DNA of 64,000 nt from the NCBI RefSeq assembly GCF_030317115.1, contig NZ_JASZYF010000004.1:62001-126000 (forward strand). Direction: 5' to 3'. Shown here piece after piece: positions 62,074-64,000 of this stretch. Origin of the DNA: Variovorax gracilis (lineage in GTDB: Bacteria > Pseudomonadota > Gammaproteobacteria > Burkholderiales > Burkholderiaceae_C). A program made the translations under genes and the position numbers. Every line of letters starts with the position of its first letter. Position 1 is the first letter of the stretch. The notes below the pieces were generated by a model that was given only the letters and a program-made list of their open reading frames with translations, did no database searches and had not been told where the DNA came from.

Positions 62074-62634
62074 TCAGCGCGGAGGGGCGTCGTCCGGGTG
62101 GGTGATCACCCGCTGCGGCGGCGCTTCCGGTGCTGGCGGGCCGACCAGCCGCTCGATGAGCGACACCAGCCGAGGCACGAGCGCCAGGACCGCCAGAGCC
62201 AGCAGGGCGCTGAGCACAGCAGTCACTTCGCGCCCGAGTCCGCAGGCCATGCCGATCGCTGCGGTCATCCAGAGGCCGGCGGCGGTGGTCAGGCCCTGCA
62301 CGTTCTGCTCGTCCTTGCCCTGCTTGAGGATGGTGCCGGCACACAGGAAGCCCACGCCTGCCACGAGGCCCTGGATGACCCGGCTCATGTCGGCCGGCTG
62401 GATGCCGGCTTGCTGCGGCACGAGCACGAAGAGGGCCGAGCCGATCGCGACCAGCATGTGGGTGCGCACGCCCGCAGCCTTGCCCTGATGCTCGCGCTCG
62501 AAGCCGAGCATGAAGCCCAGGATCGCGGCCAGCAGCAGGCGCACGAGGATGCGCAGCACTTGCGGGAGGTCGGGAACGTCGGAGAACTCGGCAGCGAGCA
62601 CCTCGGTGGTCGCGGCCCAGACTGATGCGGCCAT
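62074..62634 (-). CDS. MgtC/SapB family membrane protein
   Basis: 186 aa with four to five membrane segments. The family core is LGFMLGFEREHQGKAAGVRTHMLVAIGSALF, then VGFLCAGTILKQ and TTAAGLWMTAAIGMACGLG. MgtC proteins help survival in low magnesium or inside hosts and can inhibit the F1F0 ATPase; many environmental homologues have no known role. The C-terminal cytoplasmic domain of true MgtC is missing, so it is of the short SapB kind. Confidence 0.92.
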   Translation of the reverse strand: MAASVWAATTEVLAAEFSDVPDLPQVLRILVRLLLAAILGFMLGFEREHQGKAAGVRTHMLVAIGSALFVLVPQQAGIQPADMSRVIQGLVAGVGFLCAGTILKQGKDEQNVQGLTTAAGLWMTAAIGMACGLGREVTAVLSALLALAVLALVPRLVSLIERLVGPPAPEAPPQRVITHPDDAPPR

Positions 62635-62718
62635 GCTTGGGCGGGAAGTGAGGAGGGCAGCAGTGTGGCCCGTGCACCGCGCGGCCGACTGTAGGACAAG
62701 GACGCCGGCTGCGGACGA

Positions 62719-63351
62719 TCAGCGGGGCGGGGCGTCGGCGGAGGGCGGTCCGGCCAGGTCCAACGTACGCGGCAGCGCGGGGCGGCTGCCGTGCCAGCGG
62801 CGCACGGCGCGCTGGAAGAACATGCTGTTGGGGATCTTCAGCGTCGTGCCTTCCTGGGCGCTGCCGCTTTCCTCCAGCGTGGTGTAGACGAGGTTGATGT
62901 CCAGCACGCGGCCCTTGAGGCCGGGCTTATCTCCGTTTTCGAGCACTTCGACCGTGTCGCCGGGCCAGAACATTCGCGTGGTGTAGATCAGCATGGCGCA
63001 GAAGATGTTCGACAGCACGCTCCAGGCGGCGAAGAAGGCCACCGCGCCGACAGCGGCAAAGCTCGTGAAGGCGGTCCACAGCACGCCGCCCGAGACGCCC
63101 AGCCGTTCCAGGCCCCACAGCACTGCGCCGCCATAGATCAGGAAGGCGGCCGTGCGGCGTGTGATCTGGGCGACGTTGCCGGGCATGGCGTAGCCCGCGG
63201 TCACGCGCAGGATCAGGCGGCGGACGAAGCGATACACCAGCCAGGCCGCCAGCAGGATCAGCGCCACCTGTGCCAAGGGGATGGCGATGTCCAGCGTTTC
63301 GTTGGCCCAGTCGGGCAGCCGGGCGCGCAGGTTCTGCAGGATGCGGCTCAG
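62719..63351 (-). CDS. MscS-family mechanosensitive channel (short), probable CTG start
   Basis: 210 aa if started at the CTG at 63351, or 185 aa from the TTG at 63276. The core is TM3-like (LWTAFTSFAAVGAVAFFAAWSVLSNIFCAMLI), then FWPGDTVEV and the beta domain with a NSMFFQRAVRRW end. The CTG is favoured: AAGGA lies 6 nt upstream, the CTG overlaps the slt stop (CTGA), and no ATG, GTG or TTG occurs between the last upstream in-frame stop and 63276, which itself has no ribosome binding site. Short MscS channels relieve hypo-osmotic stress. Confidence 0.87.
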   Translation of the reverse strand: MSRILQNLRARLPDWANETLDIAIPLAQVALILLAAWLVYRFVRRLILRVTAGYAMPGNVAQITRRTAAFLIYGGAVLWGLERLGVSGGVLWTAFTSFAAVGAVAFFAAWSVLSNIFCAMLIYTTRMFWPGDTVEVLENGDKPGLKGRVLDINLVYTTLEESGSAQEGTTLKIPNSMFFQRAVRRWHGSRPALPRTLDLAGPPSADAPPR

Positions 63352-64000
63352 GGCAGGTCCTTGTTGGGTTCCGGCTCCGCGGAGTCACGCGGGCCCACGC
63401 GTCCCAGGCGGTCCTTGAGCGACTGCGGCCGGCCCGAGATCAGCGCTGCATAGTTGGTCGTGTTCGCGAGCACCTTCTTGACGTAGTCGCGCGTCTCGGT
63501 GAAGGGCACGTTCTCGGCCCAGATCGCCGCGTCCATCACCGGCCCGTTGCGCCAGTTGCGCGGCCGGCCCGGGCCGGCGTTGTAGGCGGCGGCGGCCAGC
63601 GCCATCGAGCCGTCGAAATCGTCGAGCGCGAGCTTCAGGTAATTGGTGCCGATGGTGATGTTGGTTTCGCGGTCATTGATCTGGCCGGGCGTGAAGTCGG
63701 CCATGCCGATCTTCTTGGCGGTCCAGCGCGCGGTGGCGGGCATCACCTGCATGAGCCCGGAAGCGCCGACGCCGGAGCGCGCGTCCATGATGAAGCGACT
63801 TTCCTGGCGGATCAGGCCGTAGACGTAGGCCGGGTCGAGCCCGATCTCCTGGCTCTTGCGCACCACGGTGTCCCGGAAGGGCATCGGGAAGCGCTGGTCG
63901 ATGTCGATCACGCCCTTGGTGCGTTCGCTGGTATTGATGCAGCGGTCCCACACCTCGCGCTGGCAGGCGAGGTCGGCGGCGGCGAGCAGTTCGCGGTCGC
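63348..64000 (-). CDS. Soluble lytic murein transglycosylase (5' end outside window)
   Basis: The last 217 codons of a larger Slt-type protein, with the frame still open at the window edge. Catalytic domain: YGLIRQESRFIMDARSGVGASGLMQVMPATA (catalytic Glu) and AAAAYNAGPGRPRNW, the family signature. It cleaves the MurNAc-GlcNAc bond to give 1,6-anhydro muropeptides, the kind of substrate that AmpD (same window) later processes. The stop overlaps the probable mscS start. Confidence 0.92.
   Translation of the reverse strand, partial: DRELLAAADLACQREVWDRCINTSERTKGVIDIDQRFPMPFRDTVVRKSQEIGLDPAYVYGLIRQESRFIMDARSGVGASGLMQVMPATARWTAKKIGMADFTPGQINDRETNITIGTNYLKLALDDFDGSMALAAAAYNAGPGRPRNWRNGPVMDAAIWAENVPFTETRDYVKKVLANTTNYAALISGRPQSLKDRLGRVGPRDSAEPEPNKDLP

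Noticed and set aside
1-64000. Search for tRNA, rRNA and CRISPR arrays
   Set aside because: No cloverleaf-like gene, rRNA core sequence or regularly spaced repeats were found by eye.

Overview
The window is a high-GC chromosomal segment, most likely from a Comamonadaceae/Burkholderiales bacterium of the Variovorax type. This is an inference from codon use, from the gene neighbourhoods (nrdA/nrdB with ampD and pilSR, ccsA next to ffh, miaB with a GlrK/GlrR system) and from a dispersed repeat with three copies here. No rRNA, tRNA or CRISPR array was seen. About 50 real genes are present; the long open frames antisense to them are shadows caused by the GC content.

Region by region. 1-4.2 kb: class Ia ribonucleotide reductase (nrdB partial, nrdA) with two NrdR boxes upstream of nrdA. 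4.4-9.3 kb (minus strand): ccsA-like cytochrome c assembly gene, a small PP0621-type protein, the pilS/pilR sensor-regulator pair and ampD. 9.4-10.9 kb: ffh and a strong terminator. 10.9-18.2 kb (minus strand): miaB-glrK-qseG-glrR, then opgH/mdoH. A textbook sigma-54 promoter with an IHF site and one perfect plus one near-perfect GlrR-type site lies between glrR and opgH. 18.4-23.5 kb: a secreted hypothetical protein and an RND efflux adaptor/pump pair.

23.5-38.3 kb (minus strand): a five-gene, translationally coupled hybrid PKS-NRPS cluster. Protein 1 is degenerate C, A, T, KS, AT, ACP and aminotransferase. Protein 2 is C, A(Gly-like), T, C, T. They are followed by an Sfp-type phosphopantetheinyl transferase and two alpha/beta hydrolases that lack a normal serine elbow. 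No thioesterase is fused. The logic predicts an amino-acyl starter extended once with malonyl-CoA, beta-transamination to a beta,gamma-diamino acid, then coupling to glycine. An AT-rich 386-bp region with a perfect 9-3-9 palindrome precedes the cluster.

38.7-53.5 kb: a phosphatase, an orphan Ig-like protein, a DUF4136 lipoprotein, the folM-folB-ttcA operon, a MidA methyltransferase, a tauD-ABC transporter operon, hisN-DUF2905-ROK kinase, a MocR regulator with a candidate operator, and small secreted or hypothetical proteins. 53.8-55.8 kb: an intact IS256-family element with an 8-bp target duplication, beside an IS5-type transposase remnant. 55.8-64 kb (minus strand): slt (partial), mscS, mgtC, gst, cca, and the otsB-GH15-otsA trehalose operon.

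The two most novel signals are the apparent GlrR/sigma-54/IHF control of opgH (osmoregulated periplasmic glucan synthesis) and the PKS-NRPS cluster with its unusual aminotransferase chemistry and release.
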